This document shows, one piece after another, positions 35,292 through 50,345 of a DNA stretch of 64,000 nt. How positions within the stretch are numbered: position 1 is the first letter of the stretch; each line of letters starts with the position of its first letter. Source of the DNA: Protula sp. h YS-2021 (lineage: Eukaryota > Annelida > Polychaeta > Sabellida > Serpulidae); contig OX457034.1 of NCBI GenBank assembly GCA_949752745.1, positions 31,105,544 to 31,169,543 on the forward strand, read 5' to 3'. The notes beneath the pieces were generated by a model. That model was not told where the DNA came from and did no database searches. It was given only the letters and a program-made list of their open reading frames with translations. Made by a program: the position numbers and the translations under genes.

Positions 35292-37596
35292 AAGCCATAA
35301 TATATGTCCTGCACTGCACGCTTCACTTTTTGTTTTTTTTTTTATCTTTGATTATATTTTATTTTATCTAAGAGGTAGGTTATTGTTTCTATTTCATACA
35401 AAACTTATGCAAGATTTAATCATATTTTATTGCTGGTGCATGCACATAGAAGGCTCTAGAATATGCACAACAGTATTCCACACTCCTCTAGTATCCCTTG
35501 TTCAATGCTCTTTCAATCCAACTGGACAATCAAAAGCTGTGCGTCTCACACTTCTTGATCTCTCTCACACTGCTTGATCTCTTCAATCATGGCATTCTAC
35601 CTACGTCAGTTGCAGAGTTACTTCGGGATTGAAGGCACAGAGTACGATCGTTGTACCTTACTAAGATCGAGGATGTATATTCATACACCGTAATATCATA
35701 CTGAATTTTACTTCAGGTTTTAAACAAATATTAAGTAGTCTTAAAACTGTTTGATTTTACATACACCGTTTATAAGAGAATGACATTGAAGCATTAACTT
35801 TGGCCATTTTTTCTATCTTAAACCATTTCAAAGAGAATAAAATACTCAGACAAAAGTACAGATGCTCAATAATCTTTCAGATCAAGGCAGATCGATGAAC
35901 TTTCTAAAATACATAAACCTATTTTATTGCTAAACATTAAAATATCTGCAATAAAGAAAATTTTAATGGTTATAAAAGTAAGATTGTAATGTGTGGATAA
36001 GTTTGTACAGTGTAGCTAAAGTGAAAAGGTGGTAGTAGAATTTGCAAAGTGGGGATACCTGCTTGACCTCTTCCGAGGATCATAATTTTAAAACTGATCT
36101 ATGTGAAAATAAAAGAAGAAAGTTAATTTTCCTTGGAAAATAATAAAAAGTCAAATATATTGTACTTGCGATTGAAGAAAAATGGGCACGGTTGGGGAGA
36201 GGAAGAGCAAAGGAAGACGGATGTATGTAAATGTCTTGAGTAATAATGTGAAATAGTGAAAGTGGTTAATTTGGTGGATAGGTTAAATTTTGAAAGTGGA
36301 ATATCTTTAAAAGTATTGGTGATAGAGAGACGGGGATTTGACGAGGTGATATGGCGAATATGAATTATGTATGATCCAGTAGTGTTTTTAGGCCAGTCTG
36401 AGCCCTTTAAATTGCACTTTTACAAAGGCAAAGTTTTCTACAAGCGAGTGTTAAATGAATGGTTTTAAGAACAGCGAGATAGTTTTTTTATAAATAGATT
36501 TGTCTATTTCTTAGTGATTGGATGAATGATCAGATCAGTCTTGGAAAAAACTTCACAATAACTATGTAACTGTTTGATATATTTTTTTAAAGTAAACCTT
36601 TGTAACCATATACATCCTTCATGTTACCAGTTACCAATACAAATATATGTAATGTAAGAAGCTACTAAATTTCAACTTACAATTTAGATGTTTTCAGCAT
36701 TTTATTTACAGTAGACTTTGTAAACCTAAAGAATTTAAATGTACTTCTATTTCCAGCCGAGTGTGAGATGTGAGAAATAATTCTGGGGTTACGGTATATA
36801 CCGCCAACAACTGGAAAAATAAAAATAAATCAAGGGGTAATGTCATTGAATGTGTGATTTGTTTTAAGAACTACAAAAAGATGTATGTATTCCATAGGTA
36901 AAAATTGTAATTTATTTCTGCATACAAACAATATGTATTTGCACCAATTATCAACTCTAAAGAAATCAGGTATTACACATATACCACCGACAAAAATGAA
37001 AATCCTGTGACTTTCTCAGTGAATTTGTGATATGGTTCAAGAGCTAGAAAGGAATGTATGTATACCTTTAGTAAAATTTGAACTTTATTTCTGGATACAA
37101 GCAATCGGTAGCTGCAACAAGTATCAGCAGAAACAAATCACCAGAAAACATTGATGTAAAAATTCAAAGGTCCAGTACATAATACGGCATATCCTCGTCT
37201 CGGACATTTGTCGTTGTCATGTATCTGCGCCGTATGTCGAATTATGCTGACACAGTTGACGCCCCACTCTAGCGCTATTACTCTTATATTTATGACTTCC
37301 TTAAAATCTAAGCGGTTATTGTTGCAAGATCAAAGATTTCAATTTAGTTCGTTCGTTGCATAGACTGCACATCCTAGCTTTTATTTTAGTGTTAATGCAT
37401 GTTTAACTGGCCAGTCGTTAACTGGTCAACCGTCAATGATGGATAATGGATTTACAGACATGTCTTGTTATATTTTCCATGTTGATCAAACCAACACAGG
37501 TTAAACAAGACCCAAACAGTCTGAGAAATATGATAGATTCACAGCAGGTTATATACAATTCCAGTGACATTGAAAAATGGTGTGTAAAATTACTGA

Positions 37597-37937
37597 TAGA
37601 GAATTGAATTGGATAGAGCATTGGTTCGGTAAGCCGAAGGTCCCGAGTTCGACTCCAGCTCGGGGCGGCATGCAGGGAATTGACATTTGCTCAAATTGCC
37701 TTGGCTAAGCAAATACAGTAGATAAGATCACCTATGAAGGAATTTAAAGTTGACGCCCACTTAGCGTTTCAGCCATCCCTTAAAAACATTTTAGAAAGAA
37801 GTTAGTTTGGGCATCGTCCAATGACTTTCTTTATTTGAGTTGCCAAAGTCAATAAAATTATTTATTTTTAAACGATCAAAAGTTTCAGGGAGTGAACTCT
37901 GTAAAAAAAAAAAAAAAAAAAAATAATAATAATAATA
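37597..37937 (+). mobile_element. Candidate SINE, copy in L3
   Basis: Same element; tail of 21 A plus four TAA (37903-37937), the longest tail in the window. Confidence 0.4.
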
Positions 37938-38195
37938 GGTTTTGCCTGTAACACTTTGGTCCCTTTTTATTCTATATTGATATTGAATGTTTCAAGTCAA
38001 ACCGTAAACAAGAAGAAAAAAGTGTAAGCAACGCCTGTTTTGAAAGATTTACAATTCAGCAATAAATGTTGCAATCACTCACTTTTTCCCACACCACAGT
38101 CCAATTCAGATGGGAAGGTATGTAGTTTATAAACAGGCTCGAGCATCCATACAGATAGTGCTGTGCAGGTTATGGCAGTAATACAGTTGGCTGAA

Positions 38196-38396
38196 AGTTG
38201 GCTCGGGAGTGCGAGGGCATAAGCGTTCCGGTGTTCTTCGGGACCCGGTGGATCGAGCTGGAACTCGGCTGTAGAAAGGCGAAAGGCGGCGTAAAACCCG
38301 CCCGGTATGCCGAAGCCCCGCCACTGACCAATGCACACTGTGGTTGATCATTGACGGTGGCTGGGGTGGCCGTATATACGTCAGGCTTCTGGCAGC
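38196..38396. other. GC-rich island, L3
   Basis: 'gcataag' form (A at 38219). Confidence 0.75.
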
Positions 38397-40700
38397 AAGC
38401 CATAATATATGTCCTGCACTGCACGCTTCACTTTTTGTTTTTTTTTTATCTTTGATTATATTTTATTTTATCTAAGAGGTAGGTTATTGTTTCTATTTCA
38501 TACAAAACTTATGCAAGATTTAATCATATTTTATTGCTGGTGCATGCACATAGAAGGCTCTAGAATATGCACAACAGTATTCCACACTCCTCTAGTATCC
38601 CTTGTTCAATGCTCTTTCAATCCAACTGGACAATCAAAAGCTGTGCGTCTCACACTTCTTGATCTCTCTCACACTGCTTGATCTCTTCAATCATGGCATT
38701 CTACCTACGTCAGTTGCAGAGTTACTTCGGGATTGAAGGCACAGAGTACGATCGTTGTACCTTACTAAGATCGAGGATGTATATTCAGACACCGTAATAT
38801 CATACTGAACTTTACTTCAGGTTTTAAACAAATATTAAGTAGTCTTAAAACTGTTTGATTTTATATACACCGTTTATAAGAGAATGACATTGAAGCATTA
38901 ACTTTGGCCATTTTTTCTATCTTAAACCATTTCAAAGAGAATAAAATACTCAGACAAAAGTACAGATGCTCAATAATCTTTCAGATCAAGGCAGATCGAT
39001 GAACTTTCTAAAATACATAAACCTATTTTATTGCTAAACATTAAAATATCTGCAATAAAGAAAATTTTAATGGTTATAAAAGTAAGATTGTAATGTGTGG
39101 ATAAGTTTGTACAGTGTAGCTAAAGTGAAAAGGTGGTAGTAGAATTTGCAAAGTGGGGATACCTGCTTGACCTCTTCCGAGGATCATAATTTTAAAACTG
39201 ATCTATGTGAAAATAAAAGAAGAAAGTTAATTTTCCTTGGAAAATAATAAAAAGTCAAATATATTGTACTTGCGATTGAAGAAAAATGGGCACGGTTGGG
39301 GAGAGGAAGAGCAAAGGAAGACGGATGTATGTAAATGTCTTGAGTAATAATGTGAAATAGTGAAAGTGGTTAATTTGGTGGATAGGTTAAATTTTGAAAG
39401 TGGAATATCTTTAAAAGTATTGGTGATAGAGAGACGGGGATTTGACGAGGTGATATGGCGAATATGAATTATGTATGATCCAGTAGTGTTTTTAGGCCAG
39501 TCTGAGCCCTTTAAATTGCACTTTTACAAAGGCAAAGTTTTCTACAAGCGAGTGTTAAATGAATGGTTTTTAGAACAGCGAGATAGTTTTTTTATAAATA
39601 GATTTGTCTATTTCTTAGTGATTGGATGAATGATCAGATCAGTCTTGGAAAAAACTTCACAATAACTATGTAACTGTTTGATATATTTTTTTAAAGTAAA
39701 CCTTTGTAACCATATACATCCTTCATGTTACCAGTTACCAATACAAATATATGTAATGTAAGAAGCTACTAAATTTCAACTTACAATTTAGATGTTTTCA
39801 GCATTTTATTTACAGTAGACTTTGTAAACCTAAAGAATTTAAATGTACTTCTATTTCCAGCCGAGTGTGAGATGTGAGAAATAATTCTGGGGTTACGGTA
39901 TATACCGCCAACAACTGGAAAAATAAAAATAAATCAAGGGGTAATGTCATTGAATGTGTGATTTGTTTTAAGAACTACAAAAAGATGTATGTATTCCATA
40001 GGTAAAAATTGTAATTTATTTCTGCATACAAACAATATGTATTTGCACCAATTATCAACTCTAAAGAAATCAGGTATTACACATATACCACCGACAAAAA
40101 TGAAAATCCTGTGACTTTCTCAGTGAATTTGTGATATGGTTCAAGAGCTAGAAAGGAATGTATGTATACCTTTAGTAAAATTTGAACTTTATTTCTGGAT
40201 ACAAGCAATCGGTAGCTGCAACAAGTATCAGCAGAAACAAATCACCAGAAAACATTGATGTAAAAATTCAAAGGTCCAGTACATAATACGGCATATCCTC
40301 GTCTCGGACATTTGTCGTTGTCATGTATCTGCGCCGTATGTCGAATTATGCTGACACAGTTGACGCCCCACTCTAGCGCTATTACTCTTATATTTATGAC
40401 TTCCTTAAAATCTAAGCGGTTATTGTTGCAAGATCAAAGATTTCAATTTAGTTCGTTCGTTGCATAGACTGCACATCCTAGCTTTTATTTTAGTGTTAAT
40501 GCATGTTTAACTGGCCAGTCGTTAACTGGTCAACCGTCAATGATGGATAATGGATTTACAGACATGTCTTGTTATATTTTCCATGTTGATCAAACCAACA
40601 CAGGTTAAACAAGACCCAAACAGTCTGAGAAATATGATAGATTCACAGCAGGTTATATACAATTCCAGTGACATTGAAAAATGGTGTGTAAAATTACTGA

Positions 40701-41039
40701 TAGAGAATTGAATTGGATAGAGCATTGGTTCGGTAAGCCGAAGGTCCCGAGTTCGACTCCAGCTCGGGGCGGCATGCAGGGAATTGACATTTGCTCAAAT
40801 TGCCTTGGCTAAGCAAATACAGTAGATAAGATCACCTATGAAGGAATTTAAAGTTGACGCCCACTTAGCGTTTCAGCCATCCCTTAAAAACATTTTAGAA
40901 AGAAGTTAGTTTGGGCATCGTCCAATGACTTTCTTTATTTGAGTTGCCAAAGTCAATAAAATTATTTATTTTTAAACGATCAAAAGTTTCAGGGAGTGAA
41001 CTCTGTAAAAAAAAAAAAAAAATAATAATAATAATAATA
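40701..41039 (+). mobile_element. Candidate SINE, copy in L4
   Basis: Same element; tail of 16 A plus five TAA (41007-41039). Confidence 0.4.
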
Positions 41040-41297
41040 GGTTTTGCCTGTAACACTTTGGTCCCTTTTTATTCTATATTGATATTGAATGTTTCAAGTC
41101 AAACCGTAAACAAGAAGAAAAAAGTGTAAGCAACGCCTGTTTTGAAAGATTTACAATTCAGCAATAAATGTTGCAATCACTCACTTTTTCCCACACCACA
41201 GTCCAATTCAGATGGGAAGGTATGTAGTTTATAAACAGGCTCGAGCATCCATACAGATAGTGCTGTGCAGGTTATGGCAGTAATACAGTTGGCTGAA

Positions 41298-41498
41298 AGT
41301 TGGCTCGGGAGTGCGAGGGCATAAGCGTTCCGGTGTTCTTCGGGACCCGGTGGATCGAGCTGGAACTCGGCTGTAGAAAGGCGAAAGGCGGCGTAAAACC
41401 CGCCCGGTATGCCGAAGCCCCGCCACTGACCAATGCACACTGTGGTTGATCATTGACGGTGGCTGGGGTGGCCGTATATACGTCAGGCTTCTGGCAGC
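41298..41498. other. GC-rich island, L4
   Basis: 'gcataag' form (A at 41321). Confidence 0.75.
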
Positions 41499-43802
41499 AA
41501 GCCATAATATATGTCCTGCACTGCACGCTTCACTTTTTGTTTTTTTTTTATCTTTGATTATATTTTATTTTATCTAAGAGGTAGGTTATTGTTTCTATTT
41601 CATACAAAACTTATGCAAGATTTAATCATATTTTATTGCTGGTGCATGCACATAGAAGGCTCTAGAATATGCACAACAGTATTCCACACTCCTCTAGTAT
41701 CCCTTGTTCAATGCTCTTTCAATCCAACTGGACAATCAAAAGCTGTGCGTCTCACACTTCTTGATCTCTCTCACACTGCTTGATCTCTTCAATCATGGCA
41801 TTCTACCTACGTCAGTTGCAGAGTTACTTCGGGATTGAAGGCACAGAGTACGATCGTTGTACCTTACTAAGATCGAGGATGTATATTCAGACACCGTAAT
41901 ATCATACTGAACTTTACTTCAGGTTTTAAACAAATATTAAGTAGTCTTAAAACTGTTTGATTTTACATACACCGTTTATAAGAGAATGACATTGAAGCAT
42001 TAACTTTGGCCATTTTTTCTATCTTAAACCATTTCAAAGAGAATAAAATACTCAGACAAAAGTACAGATGCTCAATAATCTTTCAGATCAAGGCAGATCG
42101 ATGAACTTTCTAAAATACATAAACCTATTTTATTGCTAAACATTAAAATATCTGCAATAAAGAAAATTTTAATGGTTATAAAAGTAAGATTGTAATGTGT
42201 GGATAAGTTTGTACAGTGTAGCTAAAGTGAAAAGGTGGTAGTAGAATTTGCAAAGTGGGGATACCTGCTTGACCTCTTCCGAGGATCATAATTTTAAAAC
42301 TGATCTATGTGAAAATAAAAGAAGAAAGTTAATTTTCCTTGGAAAATAATAAAAAGTCAAATATATTGTACTTGCGATTGAAGAAAAATGGGCACGGTTG
42401 GGGAGAGGAAGAGCAAAGGAAGACGGATGTATGTAAATGTCTTGAGTAATAATGTGAAATAGTGAAAGTGGTTAATTTGGTGGATAGGTTAAATTTTGAA
42501 AGTGGAATATCTTTAAAAGTATTGGTGATAGAGAGACGGGGATTTGACGAGGTGATATGGCGAATATGAATTATGTATGATCCAGTAGTGTTTTTAGGCC
42601 AGTCTGAGCCCTTTAAATTGCACTTTTACAAAGGCAAAGTTTTCTACAAGCGAGTGTTAAATGAATGGTTTTTAGAACAGCGAGATAGTTTTTTTATAAA
42701 TAGATTTGTCTATTTCTTAGTGATTGGATGAATGATCAGATCAGTCTTGGAAAAAACTTCACAATAACTATGTAACTGTTTGATATATTTTTTTAAAGTA
42801 AACCTTTGTAACCATATACATCCTTCATGTTACCAGTTACCAATACAAATATATGTAATGTAAGAAGCTACTAAATTTCAACTTACAATTTAGATGTTTT
42901 CAGCATTTTATTTACAGTAGACTTTGTAAACCTAAAGAATTTAAATGTACTTCTATTTCCAGCCGAGTGTGAGATGTGAGAAATAATTCTGGGGTTACGG
43001 TATATACCGCCAACAACTGGAAAAATAAAAATAAATCAAGGGGTAATGTCATTGAATGTGTGATTTGTTTTAAGAACTACAAAAAGATGTATGTATTCCA
43101 TAGGTAAAAATTGTAATTTATTTCTGCATACAAACAATATGTATTTGCACCAATTATCAACTCTAAAGAAATCAGGTATTACACATATACCACCGACAAA
43201 AATGAAAATCCTGTGACTTTCTCAGTGAATTTGTGATATGGTTCAAGAGCTAGAAAGGAATGTATGTATACCTTTAGTAAAATTTGAACTTTATTTCTGG
43301 ATACAAGCAATCGGTAGCTGCAACAAGTATCAGCAGAAACAAATCACCAGAAAACATTGATGTAAAAATTCAAAGGTCCAGTACATAATACGGCATATCC
43401 TCGTCTCGGACATTTGTCGTTGTCATGTATCTGCGCCGTATGTCGAATTATGCTGACACAGTTGACGCCCCACTCTAGCGCTATTACTCTTATATTTATG
43501 ACTTCCTTAAAATCTAAGCGGTTATTGTTGCAAGATCAAAGATTTCAATTTAGTTCGTTCGTTGCATAGACTGCACATCCTAGCTTTTATTTTAGTGTTA
43601 ATGCATGTTTAACTGGCCAGTCGTTAACTGGTCAACCGTCAATGATGGATAATGGATTTACAGACATGTCTTGTTATATTTTCCATGTTGATCAAACCAA
43701 CACAGGTTAAACAAGACCCAAACAGTCTGAGAAATATGATAGATTCACAGCAGGTTATATACAATTCCAGTGACATTGAAAAATGGTGTGTAAAATTACT
43801 GA

Positions 43803-44141
43803 TAGAGAATTGAATTGGATAGAGCATTGGTTCGGTAAGCCGAAGGTCCCGAGTTCGACTCCAGCTCGGGGCGGCATGCAGGGAATTGACATTTGCTCAA
43901 ATTGCCTTGGCTAAGCAAATACAGTAGATAAGATCACCTATGAAGGAATTTAAAGTTGACGCCCACTTAGCGTTTCAGCCATCCCTTAAAAACATTTTAG
44001 AAAGAAGTTAGTTTGGGCATCGTCCAATGACTTTCTTTATTTGAGTTGCCAAAGTCAATAAAATTATTTATTTTTAAACGATCAAAAGTTTCAGGGAGTG
44101 AACTCTGTAAAAAAAAAAAAAAAAAAATAATAATAATAATA
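43803..44141 (+). mobile_element. Candidate SINE, copy in L5
   Basis: Same element; tail of 19 A plus four TAA (44109-44141). Confidence 0.4.
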
Positions 44142-44399
44142 GGTTTTGCCTGTAACACTTTGGTCCCTTTTTATTCTATATTGATATTGAATGTTTCAAG
44201 TCAAACCGTAAACAAGAAGAAAAAAGTGTAAGCAACGCCTGTTTTGAAAGATTTACAATTCAGCAATAAATGTTGCAATCACTCACTTTTTCCCACACCA
44301 CAGTCCAATTCAGATGGGAAGGTATGTAGTTTATAAACAGGCTCGAGCATCCATACAGATAGTGCTGTGCAGGTTATGGCAGTAATACAGTTGGCTGAA

Positions 44400-44600
44400 A
44401 GTTGGCTCGGGAGTGCGAGGGCATAAGCGTTCCGGTGTTCTTCGGGACCCGGTGGATCGAGCTGGAACTCGGCTGTAGAAAGGCGAAAGGCGGCGTAAAA
44501 CCCGCCCGGTATGCCGAAGCCCCGCCACTGACCAATGCACACTGTGGTTGATCATTGACGGTGGCTGGGGTGGCCGTATATACGTCAGGCTTCTGGCAGC
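44400..44600. other. GC-rich island, L5
   Basis: 'gcataag' form (A at 44423). Confidence 0.75.
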
Positions 44601-46904
44601 AAGCCATAATATATGTCCTGCACTGCACGCTTCACTTTTTGTTTTTTTTTTATCTTTGATTATATTTTATTTTATCTAAGAGGTAGGTTATTGTTTCTAT
44701 TTCATACAAAACTTATGCAAGATTTAATCATATTTTATTGCTGGTGCATGCACATAGAAGGCTCTAGAATATGCACAACAGTATTCCACACTCCTCTAGT
44801 ATCCCTTGTTCAATGCTCTTTCAATCCAACTGGACAATCAAAAGCTGTGCGTCTCACACTTCTTGATCTCTCTCACACTGCTTGATCTCTTCAATCATGG
44901 CATTCTACCTACGTCAGTTGCAGAGTTACTTCGGGATTGAAGGCACAGAGTACGATCGTTGTACCTTACTAAGATCGAGGATGTATATTCAGACACCGTA
45001 ATATCATACTGAACTTTACTTCAGGTTTTAAACAAATATTAAGTAGTCTTAAAACTGTTTGATTTTACATACACCGTTTATAAGAGAATGACATTGAAGC
45101 ATTAACTTTGGCCATTTTTTCTATCTTAAACCATTTCAAAGAGAATAAAATACTCAGACAAAAGTACAGATGCTCAATAATCTTTCAGATCAAGGCAGAT
45201 CGATGAACTTTCTAAAATACATAAACCTATTTTATTGCTAAACATTAAAATATCTGCAATAAAGAAAATTTTAATGGTTATAAAAGTAAGATTGTAATGT
45301 GTGGATAAGTTTGTACAGTGTAGCTAAAGTGAAAAGGTGGTAGTAGAATTTGCAAAGTGGGGATACCTGCTTGACCTCTTCCGAGGATCATAATTTTAAA
45401 ACTGATCTATGTGAAAATAAAAGAAGAAAGTTAATTTTCCTTGGAAAATAATAAAAAGTCAAATATATTGTACTTGCGATTGAAGAAAAATGGGCACGGT
45501 TGGGGAGAGGAAGAGCAAAGGAAGACGGATGTATGTAAATGTCTTGAGTAATAATGTGAAATAGTGAAAGTGGTTAATTTGGTGGATAGGTTAAATTTTG
45601 AAAGTGGAATATCTTTAAAAGTATTGGTGATAGAGAGACGGGGATTTGACGAGGTGATATGGCGAATATGAATTATGTATGATCCAGTAGTGTTTTTAGG
45701 CCAGTCTGAGCCCTTTAAATTGCACTTTTACAAAGGCAAAGTTTTCTACAAGCGAGTGTTAAATGAATGGTTTTAAGAACAGCGAGATAGTTTTTTTATA
45801 AATAGATTTGTCTATTTCTTAGTGATTGGATGAATGATCAGATCAGTCTTGGAAAAAACTTCACAATAACTATGTAACTGTTTGATATATTTTTTTAAAG
45901 TAAACCTTTGTAACCATATACATCCTTCATGTTACCAGTTACCAATACAAATATATGTAATGTAAGAAGCTACTAAATTTCAACTTACAATTTAGATGTT
46001 TTCAGCATTTTATTTACAGTAGACTTTGTAAACCTAAAGAATTTAAATGTACTTCTATTTCCAGCCGAGTGTGAGATGTGAGAAATAATTCTGGGGTTAC
46101 GGTATATACCGCCAACAACTGGAAAAATAAAAATAAATCAAGGGGTAATGTCATTGAATGTGTGATTTGTTTTAAGAACTACAAAAAGATGTATGTATTC
46201 CATAGGTAAAAATTGTAATTTATTTCTGCATACAAACAATATGTATTTGCACCAATTATCAACTCTAAAGAAATCAGGTATTACACATATACCACCGACA
46301 AAAATGAAAATCCTGTGACTTTCTCAGTGAATTTGTGATATGGTTCAAGAGCTAGAAAGGAATGTATGTATACCTTTAGTAAAATTTGAACTTTATTTCT
46401 GGATACAAGCAATCGGTAGCTGCAACAAGTATCAGCAGAAACAAATCACCAGAAAACATTGATGTAAAAATTCAAAGGTCCAGTACATAATACGGCATAT
46501 CCTCGTCTCGGACATTTGTCGTTGTCATGTATCTGCGCCGTATGTCGAATTATGCTGACACAGTTGACGCCCCACTCTAGCGCTATTACTCTTATATTTA
46601 TGACTTCCTTAAAATCTAAGCGGTTATTGTTGCAAGATCAAAGATTTCAATTTAGTTCGTTCGTTGCATAGACTGCACATCCTAGCTTTTATTTTAGTGT
46701 TAATGCATGTTTAACTGGCCAGTCGTTAACTGGTCAACCGTCAATGATGGATAATGGATTTACAGACATGTCTTGTTATATTTTCCATGTTGATCAAACC
46801 AACACAGGTTAAACAAGACCCAAACAGTCTGAGAAATATGATAGATTCACAGCAGGTTATATACAATTCCAGTGACATTGAAAAATGGTGTGTAAAATTA
46901 CTGA

Positions 46905-47243
46905 TAGAGAATTGAATTGGATAGAGCATTGGTTCGGTAAGCCGAAGGTCCCGAGTTCGACTCCAGCTCGGGGCGGCATGCAGGGAATTGACATTTGCTC
47001 AAATTGCCTTGGCTAAGCAAATACAGTAGATAAGATCACCTATGAAGGAATTTAAAGTTGACGCCCACTTAGCGTTTCAGCCATCCCTTAAAAACATTTT
47101 AGAAAGAAGTTAGTTTGGGCATCGTCCAATGACTTTCTTTATTTGAGTTGCCAAAGTCAATAAAATTATTTATTTTTAAACGATCAAAAGTTTCAGGGAG
47201 TGAACTCTGTAAAAAAAAAAAAAAAAAAATAATAATAATAATA
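46905..47243 (+). mobile_element. Candidate SINE, copy in L6
   Basis: Same element; tail of 19 A plus four TAA (47211-47243). Confidence 0.4.
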
Positions 47244-47501
47244 GGTTTTGCCTGTAACACTTTGGTCCCTTTTTATTCTATATTGATATTGAATGTTTCA
47301 AGTCAAACCGTAAACAAGAAGAAAAAAGTGTAAGCAACGCCTGTTTTGAAAGATTTACAATTCAGCAATAAATGTTGCAATCACTCACTTTTTCCCACAC
47401 CACAGTCCAATTCAGATGGGAAGGTATGTAGTTTATAAACAGGCTCGAGCATCCATACAGATAGTGCTGTGCAGGTTATGGCAGTAATACAGTTGGCTGA
47501 A

Positions 47502-47702
47502 AGTTGGCTCGGGAGTGCGAGGGCATAAGCGTTCCGGTGTTCTTCGGGACCCGGTGGATCGAGCTGGAACTCGGCTGTAGAAAGGCGAAAGGCGGCGTAA
47601 AACCCGCCCGGTATGCCGAAGCCCCGCCACTGACCAATGCACACTGTGGTTGATCATTGACGGTGGCTGGGGTGGCCGTATATACGTCAGGCTTCTGGCA
47701 GC
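47502..47702. other. GC-rich island, L6
   Basis: 'gcataag' form (A at 47525). Confidence 0.75.
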
Positions 47703-50006
47703 AAGCCATAATATATGTCCTGCACTGCACGCTTCACTTTTTGTTTTTTTTTTATCTTTGATTATATTTTATTTTATCTAAGAGGTAGGTTATTGTTTCT
47801 ATTTCATACAAAACTTATGCAAGATTTAATCATATTTTATTGCTGGTGCATGCACATAGAAGGCTCTAGAATATGCACAACAGTATTCCACACTCCTCTA
47901 GTATCCCTTGTTCAATGCTCTTTCAATCCAACTGGACAATCAAAAGCTGTGCGTCTCACACTTCTTGATCTCTCTCACACTGCTTGATCTCTTCAATCAT
48001 GGCATTCTACCTACGTCAGTTGCAGAGTTACTTCGGGATTGAAGGCACAGAGTACGATCGTTGTACCTTACTAAGATCGAGGATGTATATTCAGACACCG
48101 TAATATCATACTGAACTTTACTTCAGGTTTTAAACAAATATTAAGTAGTCTTAAAACTGTTTGATTTTACATACACCGTTTATAAGAGAATGACATTGAA
48201 GCATTAACTTTGGCCATTTTTTCTATCTTAAACCATTTCAAAGAGAATAAAATACTCAGACAAAAGTACAGATGCTCAATAATCTTTCAGATCAAGGCAG
48301 ATCGATGAACTTTCTAAAATACATAAACCTATTTTATTGCTAAACATTAAAATATCTGCAATAAAGAAAATTTTAATGGTTATAAAAGTAAGATTGTAAT
48401 GTGTGGATAAGTTTGTACAGTGTAGCTAAAGTGAAAAGGTGGTAGTAGAATTTGCAAAGTGGGGATACCTGCTTGACCTCTTCCGAGGATCATAATTTTA
48501 AAACTGATCTATGTGAAAATAAAAGAAGAAAGTTAATTTTCCTTGGAAAATAATAAAAAGTCAAATATATTGTACTTGCGATTGAAGAAAAATGGGCACG
48601 GTTGGGGAGAGGAAGAGCAAAGGAAGACGGATGTATGTAAATGTCTTGAGTAATAATGTGAAATAGTGAAAGTGGTTAATTTGGTGGATAGGTTAAATTT
48701 TGAAAGTGGAATATCTTTAAAAGTATTGGTGATAGAGAGACGGGGATTTGACGAGGTGATATGGCGAATATGAATTATGTATGATCCAGTAGTGTTTTTA
48801 GGCCAGTCTGAGCCCTTTAAATTGCACTTTTACAAAGGCAAAGTTTTCTACAAGCGAGTGTTAAATGAATGGTTTTAAGAACAGCGAGATAGTTTTTTTA
48901 TAAATAGATTTGTCTATTTCTTAGTGATTGGATGAATGATCAGATCAGTCTTGGAAAAAACTTCACAATAACTATGTAACTGTTTGATATATTTTTTTAA
49001 AGTAAACCTTTGTAACCATATACATCCTTCATGTTACCAGTTACCAATACAAATATATGTAATGTAAGAAGCTACTAAATTTCAACTTACAATTTAGATG
49101 TTTTCAGCATTTTATTTACAGTAGACTTTGTAAACCTAAAGAATTTAAATGTACTTCTATTTCCAGCCGAGTGTGAGATGTGAGAAATAATTCTGGGGTT
49201 ACGGTATATACCGCCAACAACTGGAAAAATAAAAATAAATCAAGGGGTAATGTCATTGAATGTGTGATTTGTTTTAAGAACTACAAAAAGATGTATGTAT
49301 TCCATAGGTAAAAATTGTAATTTATTTCTGCATACAAACAATATGTATTTGCACCAATTATCAACTCTAAAGAAATCAGGTATTACACATATACCACCGA
49401 CAAAAATGAAAATCCTGTGACTTTCTCAGTGAATTTGTGATATGGTTCAAGAGCTAGAAAGGAATGTATGTATACCTTTAGTAAAATTTGAACTTTATTT
49501 CTGGATACAAGCAATCGGTAGCTGCAACAAGTATCAGCAGAAACAAATCACCAGAAAACATTGATGTAAAAATTCAAAGGTCCAGTACATAATACGGCAT
49601 ATCCTCGTCTCGGACATTTGTCGTTGTCATGTATCTGCGCCGTATGTCGAATTATGCTGACACAGTTGACGCCCCACTCTAGCGCTATTACTCTTATATT
49701 TATGACTTCCTTAAAATCTAAGCGGTTATTGTTGCAAGATCAAAGATTTCAATTTAGTTCGTTCGTTGCATAGACTGCACATCCTAGCTTTTATTTTAGT
49801 GTTAATGCATGTTTAACTGGCCAGTCGTTAACTGGTCAACCGTCAATGATGGATAATGGATTTACAGACATGTCTTGTTATATTTTCCATGTTGATCAAA
49901 CCAACACAGGTTAAACAAGACCCAAACAGTCTGAGAAATATGATAGATTCACAGCAGGTTATATACAATTCCAGTGACATTGAAAAATGGTGTGTAAAAT
50001 TACTGA

Positions 50007-50345
50007 TAGAGAATTGAATTGGATAGAGCATTGGTTCGGTAAGCCGAAGGTCCCGAGTTCGACTCCAGCTCGGGGCGGCATGCAGGGAATTGACATTTGC
50101 TCAAATTGCCTTGGCTAAGCAAATACAGTAGATAAGATCACCTATGAAGGAATTTAAAGTTGACGCCCACTTAGCGTTTCAGCCATCCCTTAAAAACAGT
50201 TTAGAAAGAAGTTAGTTTGGGCATCGTCCAATGACTTTCTTTATTTGAGTTGCCAAAGTCAATAAAATTATTTATTTTTAAACGATCAAAAGTTTCAGGG
50301 AGTGAACTCTGTAAAAAAAAAAAAAAAAAAAAAATAATAATAATA
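50007..50345 (+). mobile_element. Candidate SINE, copy in L7
   Basis: Same element; tail of 22 A plus three TAA (50313-50345). Confidence 0.4.

Larger units (their letters stand above)
34455..37554 (+). repeat. Long unit L2
   Basis: 3100 bp; A 34455-36251, B 36252-37554. First unit of the right-hand long block. Its A shares 'cacaatcc', 'ttcatacac' and 'ctgaatttt' with L1, while its B carries the four right-block alleles (A at 36443, and the equivalents of 2280 G, 2557 T and 2587 C). Private 'catactgat' near 35044. Transitional between L1 and L3. Confidence 0.95.
37555..40658 (+). repeat. Long unit L3
   Basis: 3104 bp. Has A at the site equivalent to 663 of L1 ('gcataag'), 'cacagtcc', 'ttcagacac', and 'ggtttttagaac' in B, shared only with L4. 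Private 'tttatatacacc' near 38862. Confidence 0.95.
40659..43760 (+). repeat. Long unit L4
   Basis: 3102 bp. Same type as L3 including 'ggtttttagaac'; shortest pure A run (16) with the most TAA repeats (5). Confidence 0.95.
43761..46862 (+). repeat. Long unit L5
   Basis: 3102 bp. 'gcataag' type with 'ggttttaagaac'; no difference from L6 that I saw. Confidence 0.95.
46863..49964 (+). repeat. Long unit L6
   Basis: 3102 bp. 'gcataag' type; last unit with 'aacattttag' (near 47094), which becomes 'aacagtttag' from L7 on. Confidence 0.95.
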